Below, piece by piece: positions 7,452 through 16,011 of a stretch of DNA of 64,000 nucleotides (positions within the stretch are counted from its first letter, which is position 1; each line of letters opens with the position of its first letter). The notes under the pieces are model-generated. The model was not told where the DNA came from and ran no database searches. It was given only the letters and a program-made list of their open reading frames with translations. Source of the stretch: Flavobacterium sp. TAB 87 (GTDB taxonomy: Bacteria > Bacteroidota > Bacteroidia > Flavobacteriales > Flavobacteriaceae); contig NZ_LLWK01000038.1 in assembly GCF_001529295.1 (NCBI RefSeq), forward strand, positions 124,001 through 188,000. Direction: 5' to 3'. A program made the position numbers and the translations under genes.

Positions 7452-8415
7452 AATTCTTTAAATTCAATTCGTCTAAGTCGTAAAAAATAATTTCTTTAGG
7501 TTGTTGATTTAAATTTTCTTGCAAATCACTAGCCATTTCTTTTAAATCAGCCGCACTTATAGCTTCGATTTTTACAATATCTTCTCTTTGATAAAAAACT
7601 CCTTTTCGATAATTAGACTTGTTCACTCTAAAAGTTATTTCATCAATTTCAGTAAAATTTTTATCTGATTGCAAATCTTCGACCGTTAATTTACTTCTTA
7701 AACCCACAATAGCATTATCTCTAATATGAATTCCCCAAGCATAAATTGGTAACGCTATATTTAGAGGTAACGGATATTTTTTTAAACTAGATACATACCG
7801 CTTCGCAATTCCTCTATCATAGATTGAGTTCAACGATTCTACTGCAATAGTTCCCATATTATAATACATTAAAACACCCGAATCCACATTTGGAATTTTA
7901 GTTTTTTCGAAATATTTAACCTGATGCAATCGAATCGTTGCCGATAATTTTTTGTTCGAAATACGCTTGAAACTTTCTATAAACGCCAAATAATTAGACT
8001 TGCTTTTTAACGTCCAGTCACAATCAATTTGAATTTCATTACAAGAAAGTTTATTCTTTAAATTGATTAGTTCCACATAATCAAACGTTTTTTGCGCTAA
8101 TTCTTCCACATTCAAATTATCCTGCAGCATGACATTGTTTTTAATGTAAATGACAGGAACAATGTTTTTAATTTGTGGTTTATGAAGGAAATGGATTGGA
8201 CTTCTTGGAAATGCTTCTTTAGTTTTGATATCTAAATCAACATCAAAATAGCGAACGTACAACTTCTGAACGTTATTTCCGTCTAGCGTCTCCTGTTCAA
8301 GCGGAGTCAATTGGTAATTGGTTTTCCAATAATAAAACGAGATTACGGGGCTCTCTTTTTTATCACAAGAAATAAGTATAAAAAATAAAAAAATATATAG
8401 AAATTGCTTTTTCAA
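7411..8415 (-). CDS. Uncharacterised lipoprotein, partner of the 765-residue protein
   Basis: This is a 334-residue protein without a recognised function. I place the start at a TTG ending at 8415, because it gives a perfect lipoprotein signal (MKKQFLYIFLFFILISC, cysteine 17). No ATG is available, and another TTG lies at 8439. The mature part has features of a TIM-barrel-like polysaccharide-binding or hydrolase-related fold (VDLDIKT, IQIDCDWTLKSK, LPIYAWGIHI), but this is only an impression. It is transcribed first and its last 41 bp overlap the start of the 765-residue gene, a strong sign of coupling. Confidence 0.7.
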   Translation of the reverse strand: MKKQFLYIFLFFILISCDKKESPVISFYYWKTNYQLTPLEQETLDGNNVQKLYVRYFDVDLDIKTKEAFPRSPIHFLHKPQIKNIVPVIYIKNNVMLQDNLNVEELAQKTFDYVELINLKNKLSCNEIQIDCDWTLKSKSNYLAFIESFKRISNKKLSATIRLHQVKYFEKTKIPNVDSGVLMYYNMGTIAVESLNSIYDRGIAKRYVSSLKKYPLPLNIALPIYAWGIHIRDNAIVGLRSKLTVEDLQSDKNFTEIDEITFRVNKSNYRKGVFYQREDIVKIEAISAADLKEMASDLQENLNQQPKEIIFYDLDELNLKNYEKSIFKQVSTRF

Positions 8416-8596
8416 AAAAAATAGATTTAATACTAACAAAAGTAAGAAATCACTTGATGAGAAACCAATTATTCACGATTTTTAAAATGAACAAAAGACT
8501 TCTTATTTAATTCTATATTCCTTAATAATTCATTAAAAAATTTCAATTACAGTAAATATAATCGTTATTTTGTGCTACTAATTTTCAATAGAAATC

Positions 8597-10300
8597 ATGT
8601 TGCAAAAATCTGCAAAATACATACTTTTTTTATCGGTCTTGTTTTTGGCAAGTTGTGCTAAACGCGGCAGCATTACTGGCGGATTAAAAGATACTTTAGC
8701 TCCTGTTTTAAAAAATAGCCTCCCAAAAAACTTTAGTACTCAATTTAAAGGTAACGAAATTAAGTTGACCTTTGATGAATACATCAAACTAAAAAACATA
8801 AACAAACAGCTGGTTGTTTCGCCCCCTATGAAAAATGAGCCGATCATCACTCCAACTACTGCAAGCAAATATATTAGCATAAAAATTAAGGATACGTTAC
8901 TGCCTAACACAACGTACAGCTTTAATTTTGGTCAAAGTATTGCTGATAATAATGAAGGAAATCCATACAATCAGTTCAAGTATGTTTTCTCTACGGGAGA
9001 ATATATCGATTCGTTAACGATCGGCGGAAGAATTAAAGATGCGTACGACAAAGAGGTTACCAATTTCGTTTCGATAATGCTGTATGAAGTGAACGAAAAT
9101 TATACTGATTCTATCATTTATAAAGAAGCTCCGCGTTACATTACCAACACCTTAGACAGTTTAAAAACGTTTCGATTGGAAAATTTAAAAGCAGGTAAAT
9201 ATCTTTTGGTTGCTTTAAAGGATCTCAATAACAACAATAAATTCAATCCAAAAGAAGAAAAAATTGGCTTTATCAAACAGCCTATCACTATTCCGAATGA
9301 TACTGTTTTTGAACTCGAACTATTTCAAGAAAAATTACCTTTAAAAGCATACAAACCAGTACAGGTTTCAGGAAACAGAATTTTAGTTGGTTATGATGGC
9401 ACCCAAGATTTTAAAAAGAATCGACCTAAAATTGTATTAAAAAACAACGACGAAATACTAGAGACAATTGTAACGCAGTTTCCTAAAAAAGATTCTTTGC
9501 AAGTTTGGTACAAGTCTGTAAAAGCAGATTCGCTGCAAATGGAAATTAGCACTGCAGATTATCAGAAAAATTATTCGTTCAAAATTAAAAATCAGAAAAA
9601 AGATTCATTAAACGTTCGAGCACTCCAAAGTGGTGGACTGAATTTTAGAGACCGTTTTACATTAGAAAGCGAAACGCCTTTGGTGAAATTTGATTCTACT
9701 AAAATTAAAATCATCAATAAAGATTCTGTTTCTGTTAAATACACTACAGAATACGATGCTTTTAATCAGCGTTTGTATTTTGATTTTAAGAAAGAACCTT
9801 TAGAAAAGTATTCGGTTACACTTTTACCGAATGCACTAACTGATTTTTATGAAAAACAAAACGATACTTTATTGTATCAGTTGACTACAAAAGAATTGGC
9901 TGACTACAGTAATTTGACAGTTACGCTGCAAAATGTAAAACGTTTTCCCCTTATTATTGAACTAACGAATGCAAAAGGAGATGTTATTGCCTCCGAATAT
10001 TCTGAAGGAAAAACCTCTGTTGAATTCGGCTTATTGCAGCCTGACCTTTTATGGCTTCGAGCGATCTACGACGACAACAAGAATGGCGTTTGGGATTCAG
10101 GAAATTTCATGGAAAAGCGTCAAGCCGAAGAAGTCATTTATTCTTCTAAAGGTTTAGAAAGCATACGAGCAAATTGGGATCCGATAGAAAATTTTGACCT
10201 AAGCATGCCTTATGTTCCAGAGACAAAAAAGAAAGTAGAAAAGAAAAAACAAGATCCAGCAAAGAAAAAGAAACGTAGTAGCCGTAGCAGTATTTTTTAA
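8597..10300 (+). CDS. Ig-like (Big_5 type) domain lipoprotein
   Basis: This is a 567-residue surface or periplasmic lipoprotein. The signal peptide ends in LFLASC with the lipid-modified cysteine at residue 20. An N-terminal bacterial Ig-like domain (about residues 35-130) shows the usual pattern: NSLPKNFSTQF, then LTFDEYIKLKN and LPNTTYSFNFGQSIADNNEGN. Beta-rich repeats follow, including ALKDLNNNNKFNPKEEKIGF, which resembles a Ca-binding loop. The C-terminus is strongly basic (KKKVEKKKQDPAKKKKRSS). Its role is unknown; homologues are common single-copy genes in flavobacteria. Confidence 0.85.
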   Translation: MLQKSAKYILFLSVLFLASCAKRGSITGGLKDTLAPVLKNSLPKNFSTQFKGNEIKLTFDEYIKLKNINKQLVVSPPMKNEPIITPTTASKYISIKIKDTLLPNTTYSFNFGQSIADNNEGNPYNQFKYVFSTGEYIDSLTIGGRIKDAYDKEVTNFVSIMLYEVNENYTDSIIYKEAPRYITNTLDSLKTFRLENLKAGKYLLVALKDLNNNNKFNPKEEKIGFIKQPITIPNDTVFELELFQEKLPLKAYKPVQVSGNRILVGYDGTQDFKKNRPKIVLKNNDEILETIVTQFPKKDSLQVWYKSVKADSLQMEISTADYQKNYSFKIKNQKKDSLNVRALQSGGLNFRDRFTLESETPLVKFDSTKIKIINKDSVSVKYTTEYDAFNQRLYFDFKKEPLEKYSVTLLPNALTDFYEKQNDTLLYQLTTKELADYSNLTVTLQNVKRFPLIIELTNAKGDVIASEYSEGKTSVEFGLLQPDLLWLRAIYDDNKNGVWDSGNFMEKRQAEEVIYSSKGLESIRANWDPIENFDLSMPYVPETKKKVEKKKQDPAKKKKRSSRSSIF

Positions 10301-10302
10301 AT

Positions 10303-11070
10303 CTAATACCGAATCGTAAATTCATCTTGGTCTTCTAAAAACGCCAACTTTTTGCGTGTTTTTACCAGTTCCGTTTTATCAATATTCACAATAAAAATAC
10401 CTTCGTTTTCTTGTGGAGATAAAATGGAATTGCCTAAATAATCATTGACTTGTGAGTGACCGACATGTTCAAAATTATGCGCATCCATACCCACCCGATT
10501 TACACCTATTGAGTAACAAACGTTTTCGATCGCGCGCGCTTTTAACAAAGCATTCCACGCTTGAGTTCTTATTTTTGGCCAGTTGGCGACGTAAATCAAA
10601 ACATCGTAGTTTTCAGTATTTCTAGAAAAAACAGGAAAACGCAAATCATAACAAATCAACGGACAAATTTTAAAACCCAAATAATCTACTATTAATTTAG
10701 ACGTTCCTTTGGTATAACACTGATCTTCATTTGCCAACGTAAATAAATGTCGCTTGTCGTAAAACTGAACTTCACCAGAGGGAAACACAAAGACCAAACG
10801 GTTGTAAAAGTTGCCGTTGTCTGTGATAATTAAACTTCCTGTTAGTGCAAGATTTCGATGTTTTGCCAAATTCTTCATCCAATTTATTGTTTCTCCTCGC
10901 ATGGTTTCTGCTTGAGATGTTGCATGCATCGAAAAACCAGTAGTAAACATTTCGGGCAAAATGATCAACTGAACTTCCTCAACAATTGAATTGATTTTTG
11001 CCTCGAAACTAGTTCGATTTTTTTCTACATTTTCCCAAACCAAGTCCGATTGAATTAAGGCGATTTTCAT
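10303..11070 (-). CDS. Nitrilase-superfamily amidohydrolase, omega-amidase type
   Basis: This is a cytoplasmic carbon-nitrogen hydrolase of 255 residues. The Glu-Lys-Cys triad is complete: E40 in ILPEMFTTGF, K106 in YDKRHLF and C140 in LICYDLRFP. The MFTTGFSM and YDKRHLF motifs are those of the YafV/omega-amidase group, which deamidates 2-oxoglutaramate or 2-oxosuccinamate. The gene ends only 2 bp from the convergent lipoprotein gene. The substrate assignment is from family similarity only. Confidence 0.88.
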   Translation of the reverse strand: MKIALIQSDLVWENVEKNRTSFEAKINSIVEEVQLIILPEMFTTGFSMHATSQAETMRGETINWMKNLAKHRNLALTGSLIITDNGNFYNRLVFVFPSGEVQFYDKRHLFTLANEDQCYTKGTSKLIVDYLGFKICPLICYDLRFPVFSRNTENYDVLIYVANWPKIRTQAWNALLKARAIENVCYSIGVNRVGMDAHNFEHVGHSQVNDYLGNSILSPQENEGIFIVNIDKTELVKTRKKLAFLEDQDEFTIRY

Positions 11071-11127
11071 TCTATAAAACTAAGAAATTCATATTAATTC
11101 CACAAACGATAACAAAGTAGCACTATT

Positions 11128-11142
11128 TGCAAATATTTTGCG
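11128..11142. promoter_or_regulatory. Upstream TGCA/TGCG repeat pair before susC
   Basis: TGCA at 11128 and TGCG at 11139 are spaced 11 bp apart, like the four-copy array that starts at 11194. The distance from 11128 to 11194 is 66 bp, six times 11, so both groups lie on the same face of the helix. It may be a distal operator allowing DNA looping. This is inference from spacing. Confidence 0.4.
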
Positions 11143-11193
11143 AAAAAAAATAATTATCACTATAAAAATATATTATATGATTCTTTCTTTTTT

Positions 11194-11230
11194 TGCAAAA
11201 AAAATGCATTTGTTTTGCAAATAAATTGCA
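11194..11230. promoter_or_regulatory. Array of four TGCA repeats with 11-bp period upstream of susC
   Basis: TGCA occurs at 11194, 11205, 11216 and 11227, each exactly 11 bp from the next, with A/T-rich spacers (AAAAAAA, TTTGTTT, AATAAAT). Because TGCA is self-complementary, each pair is both a direct and an inverted repeat. The last copy overlaps the TTG (11226-11228) of the putative -33 box. This looks like a multi-site operator for the locus regulator, most simply the DeoR-type protein encoded at 20047-20820. Confidence 0.65.
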
Positions 11231-11257
11231 TTGTTATTAAATTAATATATATATTTG
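11226..11257 (+). promoter_or_regulatory. Promoter of the susC operon
   Basis: TTG at 11226-11228, 21 bp, then TATATTTG at 11250-11257, a full match to the Bacteroidota -7 consensus TAnnTTTG. Transcription should start near 11263, which leaves a leader of about 38 nt containing a short ORF. The -33 TTG is shared with the fourth TGCA repeat. Confidence 0.7.
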
Positions 11258-11274
11258 GATCAGTAATCAAAAAC

Positions 11275-11304
11275 ATGGTAAACATGAAAACCAACCACTT
11301 ATGA
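11275..11304 (+). CDS. Nine-codon leader ORF overlapping the susC start
   Basis: ATG at 11275 opens a short frame (MVNMKTNHL) that stops at TGA 11302-11304. That stop overlaps the susC ATG as ATGA. A second in-frame ATG lies at 11284. It starts about 12 nt after the predicted transcription start. This could be a translational-coupling leader for susC, or it could be chance; no ribosome-binding site is obvious for either frame. Confidence 0.35.
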   Translation: MVNMKTNHL

Positions 11305-14300
11305 AAAAAAAGCTATTTTCATTACTGTTTATTGGGGGGATGATCCTCTCGGCAAACGCCCACGAACCTGCGATCACAACAAATCTTTTTGACCAACAAG
11401 CCAGTCAGATTGAACTTTCAGGCCAAGTCATTGGACAAGATGATGGAATACCAATTGCCGGAGCAACTGTTTATGCCAAAGGCAACAATAGAGTGGCAAC
11501 CATAACCGATGAATCAGGAAGATTTAAACTTAATGTTCCCGAAGGCGAAACCCACATTTTGATAACGTATATGGGTTATGAAACAAGCGAATATAAAATC
11601 GATAGAACAACTGATTTTATAGTAAGTTTAAAACCAGCCGAAAATGCACTTGATCAAGTAATCGTAACTGCATTAGGAGTTAAAAAAAGCAGCAAATCTA
11701 TTTCTTATGCGGTAACAGAACTTAAAGGAACTGAATTTACCAAAGCAAAAGAAACAAACTTTGCAAATGCGCTCGTTGGAAAAATTGCAGGTGTGAATGT
11801 AAATAGCACCTCAACAGGACCTAGCGGTTCTACTAGAGTTGTAATTCGTGGAAATGGTTCATTAAACGGAAACAATCAGCCAATGTATGTGGTAAATGAT
11901 TTGCCAATAGACAATACACAACTTAATTTACCAGGTATTGGAAACGGACCTGGCTCAACCAGAATAAATGTTGATAGAGGAGATGGAACTTCGGTTATTA
12001 ATCCAGATGACATACAAAGTATTACAGTTTTAAAAGGAGGAACTGCTGCGGCTTTGTACGGCGCAAATGCTGCGAATGGTGTGATTTTAATTCAAACCAA
12101 GCGAGGAGCAATACAAAAAGGAATTGGCATAGAATACAACTCTTCTTTTACTTTTGAAACGCCATCGATTGTTCCAGATTGGCAATATGAATATGGAGCG
12201 GGATCGTTAGGCAAAAAACCAACTACTCAAGCTGGGGCGGTATCAGATGGCCGATGGTCTTGGGGAGCAAAAATAGATGGCTCAAACGTGATACAATTTG
12301 ATGGAGTAGAAAGACCATATGTTGCACAAAAGGACAATATTAGAAACTTTTACAGAACAGGAACCACCTTTATAAACTCGATTGCCTTATCTGGCGGTAG
12401 TGAAAAAGCTACAGGACGGATCTCTTTTTTGAACATGGACAACGAGGGCGTTGTTCCTAATAATGATTTCAATAGAAAAAGTGTAAATATGGCAAGCAAT
12501 GTCAAAGTTACCGACTGGTTGAAATTTGATGTTGTAGCGCAATATAATACTGAGAAATCTAACAATAGAGTAACTGTTTCTGATGCTGAAGCAAACCCGA
12601 ACTGGGGAACTTATATGCTAGCTAACACGGTTGATATTAGAAATTTGAACCCAGGTTATGGTGAAGACGGAATTGAAGAAGCTTGGAATCCTGTGGCAGT
12701 GGCTACAAATCCTTACTTTGCTGTTAATAAAATCAAAAATGAAGATACCAAAAATCGTTTTATCGGAATGTTAAATGTGAAGTTAAATTTCACTCCACAG
12801 TTATTCTTACAAGGAAGAATTGGGCAAGATTTTACCGATTATGATTTCTTTGGTTACATTCCCAAAACGACTTTAAACAATCCTGTTGGTTATGCACAAG
12901 GTTCAAATATGAAATTGACCAATTTGAACTCTGAAGCAATTTTAAATTACACGAAGAAAAATTTCTATAAAGATTTCTCATTGAATGCTTTAATCGGTGT
13001 AAATTCTAGAACAACCTTAAGAGATGAAATTAGAGTAGAAGGATCCAATTTTGTTTTGGACGATTTTTATGCTTTAACCAATTTGTCTACATTGGCCTAT
13101 AGTTATCCCTACGGAAAAACAAAAACTAATTCAGTTTACGCTGCTGCAGATTTTGATTTCAAGAACATTGTTTTCTTAAACTTCACTGGGCGTCAAGATT
13201 GGTTTTCTACGCTTGCAGCAGAGAACAACACAGTGTTTTATCCATCTGTGGGAACGAGTATTATATTATCTGACATCGTTAATATGCCAGAATGGGTTTC
13301 ATTTGCCAAAGTAAGAACATCATGGGCTGAAGTTGGTGGAGCCACTCCAGATCCATACGCTTTAAAGCAATCTTATTCTATGATTCAAGGCGGGCACAAT
13401 GGACAACAACTGCAAGGTCTAACTAGTTCTAGAGTTCCAAATTCGACTTTGAGTCCTTTAACTTCTACCACATTTGAAATTGGTGCAGATTTAGGATTTT
13501 TCAATAATCGTTTAAACTTTGATTTTGCTTGGTACAACCGTGCAACTACAAATGACATTGTTGAAACTACAATTTCTAATGGTTCAGGCGCAAGCACCGC
13601 TTTGCTAAATCTTGGAAAAATGAGAAACAAAGGAATTGAGTTTTTGCTTAGCGGAAAGATCATCAATTCGGACAATTTTTCATGGGAGTCTAGCTTCAAC
13701 GGTTCATACAATCAAAACACTGTAGAGGCACTTACAGATCAATTGAACTCTATAACTATGGCTACTTCTGTAAACGGTTATGCTACAATTACTAGTGATG
13801 TTGGTCGTCCATACAGTACTATAAAAGGGTATAAACCACTTAAAGACGCAAACGGAAATACAGTTTATAATGTAAGTGGAGCATCCGCCTCTATTGCTCA
13901 AGGGCCTTTAGAAGAATTAGGTGAAGGAGTTCATCCGTGGTCTGCTGGTTTTAGCAACGAATTCAAATACAAATCTTTGTCTTTCAGTTTTTTAATCGAT
14001 GGTAAATTTGGCGGAAGCTTATATTCTGGAACTGATTTATATGGAACGCGTATGGGGTTGACAAAGTTAACTTTGGAAGGTCGCGATGGCGGCTTACCAA
14101 TTAAAGGAGTAGATACTAAAGGCAACGCAGTTGATATGGTGATCGCTCCAGAAAACTTAAGAACCTATTACGACGGCTTAAGAAATATATCTTCGACGTT
14201 TGTCTATGATGCAAGTTTTATAAAATTAAGACAAGTGATTATTGGTTATGAACTTCCAATTGACAAGATTCAAGGTTTGTCTAAACTTCAGGGCGCTTCT

Positions 14301-14456
14301 GTTTCATTTGTTGCAAGAAATTTATTTATTCTCTACAAGAAAACAGAGAACGTAGATCCAGAATCTGTATTTAGTGCAGGAAATGCGCAAGGTGTAGAGC
14401 AATTTGGAGTTCCAAAAACAAGAAGTTTCGGTTTAAGTCTAAACGTTAAATTCTAA
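11301..14456 (+). CDS. SusC/RagA-family TonB-dependent outer-membrane transporter
   Basis: A TonB-dependent channel for oligomeric nutrients. At 1051 residues it has the family's usual size. In order: signal peptide (residues 1-20, ending SANA), a carboxypeptidase-D-like regulatory domain (about 37-112, with GQVIGQDDGIPIAGATVYAKG), the TonB-box area and plug (115-260, with RGNGSLNGNNQPMYVVND and the ITVLKGGTAAALYGANAANG block), and a 22-strand barrel ending in phenylalanine (SLNVKF). It is the first gene of a plus-strand operon and is followed after 11 bp by susD. The operator-like TGCA array and promoter lie just upstream. The substrate is not readable from the sequence; the neighbours suggest a D-amino-acid-containing compound. 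Confidence 0.96.
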   Translation: MKKKLFSLLFIGGMILSANAHEPAITTNLFDQQASQIELSGQVIGQDDGIPIAGATVYAKGNNRVATITDESGRFKLNVPEGETHILITYMGYETSEYKIDRTTDFIVSLKPAENALDQVIVTALGVKKSSKSISYAVTELKGTEFTKAKETNFANALVGKIAGVNVNSTSTGPSGSTRVVIRGNGSLNGNNQPMYVVNDLPIDNTQLNLPGIGNGPGSTRINVDRGDGTSVINPDDIQSITVLKGGTAAALYGANAANGVILIQTKRGAIQKGIGIEYNSSFTFETPSIVPDWQYEYGAGSLGKKPTTQAGAVSDGRWSWGAKIDGSNVIQFDGVERPYVAQKDNIRNFYRTGTTFINSIALSGGSEKATGRISFLNMDNEGVVPNNDFNRKSVNMASNVKVTDWLKFDVVAQYNTEKSNNRVTVSDAEANPNWGTYMLANTVDIRNLNPGYGEDGIEEAWNPVAVATNPYFAVNKIKNEDTKNRFIGMLNVKLNFTPQLFLQGRIGQDFTDYDFFGYIPKTTLNNPVGYAQGSNMKLTNLNSEAILNYTKKNFYKDFSLNALIGVNSRTTLRDEIRVEGSNFVLDDFYALTNLSTLAYSYPYGKTKTNSVYAAADFDFKNIVFLNFTGRQDWFSTLAAENNTVFYPSVGTSIILSDIVNMPEWVSFAKVRTSWAEVGGATPDPYALKQSYSMIQGGHNGQQLQGLTSSRVPNSTLSPLTSTTFEIGADLGFFNNRLNFDFAWYNRATTNDIVETTISNGSGASTALLNLGKMRNKGIEFLLSGKIINSDNFSWESSFNGSYNQNTVEALTDQLNSITMATSVNGYATITSDVGRPYSTIKGYKPLKDANGNTVYNVSGASASIAQGPLEELGEGVHPWSAGFSNEFKYKSLSFSFLIDGKFGGSLYSGTDLYGTRMGLTKLTLEGRDGGLPIKGVDTKGNAVDMVIAPENLRTYYDGLRNISSTFVYDASFIKLRQVIIGYELPIDKIQGLSKLQGASVSFVARNLFILYKKTENVDPESVFSAGNAQGVEQFGVPKTRSFGLSLNVKF

Positions 14457-14467
14457 ATTACACAAAA

Positions 14468-15997
14468 ATGAAAAAGATAACAATTTTATATATGGCAGGT
14501 ATACTTTTAGGAAGTATGAGTGCTTGTACCCAGGATTTCGAAGATATAAATACGAATCCAAATGTCGTTGAAAAACCAAATGCAAATTACGTATTTAGTA
14601 AATCGCAGCTCGATGGTTTAAACAATAATTATTTTTTTACCAATGTCTTGGAATGTGGTGGCATGTTGCAACATTATGCAACGTACAAAGAAGCATCTGG
14701 AGTTGGGGACAAATACTTAAGCAACGAAGTATATTTTTCAGCTTATTTCAATCAGGTTTATCCAACGGCAATAAACGAAATTGAAATCGTAATTGATGCT
14801 GTTAAAAACAATCCTGAGGACAGCAACAAATTGAATATTGCAAGAATCTGGAAGGCTTATTTATATCATAGAGTCACAGATTTGTACGGCGACATTCCAT
14901 ATACTGAAGCGGCGAAAGCGAATACATCGCAAATATTTCTTCCAAAATATGACAAACAAGAATTCATTTATAAAGATTTATTAAAAGAACTAGATGAAGC
15001 TGCTTTAGCTTTGGATCCTGCAAAACCAACTTTTGGTAAAGCGGATTTAATCTATGATGGAGACGTAGCAAAGTGGAAAAAGTTTTCTTATTCTTTAATG
15101 CTTCGCCTTGGCTTAAGATTATCTAAAGTAGATGGAAATCTTGCAAAAACTTGGGTAACAAAAGCGATTGCTGGTGGTGTCATTTTAAATGGAAATGACA
15201 ATGCCATCATGAAATATACAGATGGACCAAATGACTTTAATAAAAATCCAGCTGGATTTGATGCAAGAAAACAAGATTTTACACAAGGATCTTTTGGGAA
15301 AACAAATGTTGAAGGCGGGAAATTATCTAAAACATTTATTGACTTTTTACAAACTACCGCTGATCCTAGAATTAATGTTTATTCTGGAGTTTGGGAAGGA
15401 ACAGTTCAAAATAATAATGCTGCTATACAAAAAGGTTTTCCTAATGGACTTAAAATTGCTCCTACGCCAGTAGAACAGGCCACATTTTCAGAGCCTAACC
15501 AAGCGACTGTCTTTAAGTTTGACGCGCCTCTTGTAATTATAAGCAATGTGGAGACACATCTTTATTTAGCCGAAGCCGCTGCTCGAGGCTGGTATACAGG
15601 TGAAACTGCACAAAATTTATATGAAAATGGTGTAAAAGCCTCGTTTTTAAACATGGGTATTTACGGTAGTAGTTATGCAATTGCTGATGCAACACCATAC
15701 TTAACTGCAAATCCATTTAATGCCGCTGGATCATTAGAAGATAAATTAAACCAAATTAATACCCAGATTTGGGTAGCATTATTTGTAGACGAACAAGAAG
15801 TTTATGCCAACTGGAGACGAACGGGATATCCTGTATTAACGCCAGTGAATTTTCCTGGCAATGTTACAAACGGAACGATCCCAAGACGTTTGAAATACCC
15901 AACAAGTGAATATTCAGTAAATTCTGTTAAATTAGCTGCTGCCATAGAGCAACAAGGAGAAGATAATTTCACTACTAAAATGTGGTGGGATAAATAA
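14468..15997 (+). CDS. SusD/RagB-family nutrient-binding outer-membrane lipoprotein
   Basis: This is the surface lid of the SusC channel, which captures the ligand before transport. It is a 509-residue lipoprotein with signal peptide and lipobox (SMSAC, cysteine 20), followed by the SusD hallmark DFEDINTNPN. The helical TPR-like part shows RIWKAYLYHRVTDLYGDIPYTEA, and the C-terminal region has LFVDEQEVYANWRRTGYP. This last motif places it in the SusD-like_2 group, members of which often sit with peptide- or amino-acid-related genes rather than glycan utilisation loci. It is in the operon between susC and the GntP permease. Confidence 0.95.
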   Translation: MKKITILYMAGILLGSMSACTQDFEDINTNPNVVEKPNANYVFSKSQLDGLNNNYFFTNVLECGGMLQHYATYKEASGVGDKYLSNEVYFSAYFNQVYPTAINEIEIVIDAVKNNPEDSNKLNIARIWKAYLYHRVTDLYGDIPYTEAAKANTSQIFLPKYDKQEFIYKDLLKELDEAALALDPAKPTFGKADLIYDGDVAKWKKFSYSLMLRLGLRLSKVDGNLAKTWVTKAIAGGVILNGNDNAIMKYTDGPNDFNKNPAGFDARKQDFTQGSFGKTNVEGGKLSKTFIDFLQTTADPRINVYSGVWEGTVQNNNAAIQKGFPNGLKIAPTPVEQATFSEPNQATVFKFDAPLVIISNVETHLYLAEAAARGWYTGETAQNLYENGVKASFLNMGIYGSSYAIADATPYLTANPFNAAGSLEDKLNQINTQIWVALFVDEQEVYANWRRTGYPVLTPVNFPGNVTNGTIPRRLKYPTSEYSVNSVKLAAAIEQQGEDNFTTKMWWDK

Positions 15998-16011
15998 TAA
16001 TAGTGATATTT

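Noticed and set aside
13385-13901. Two open frames on the minus strand within susC
   Set aside because: They lie opposite a full-length SusC gene, have no start context and encode no recognisable protein.
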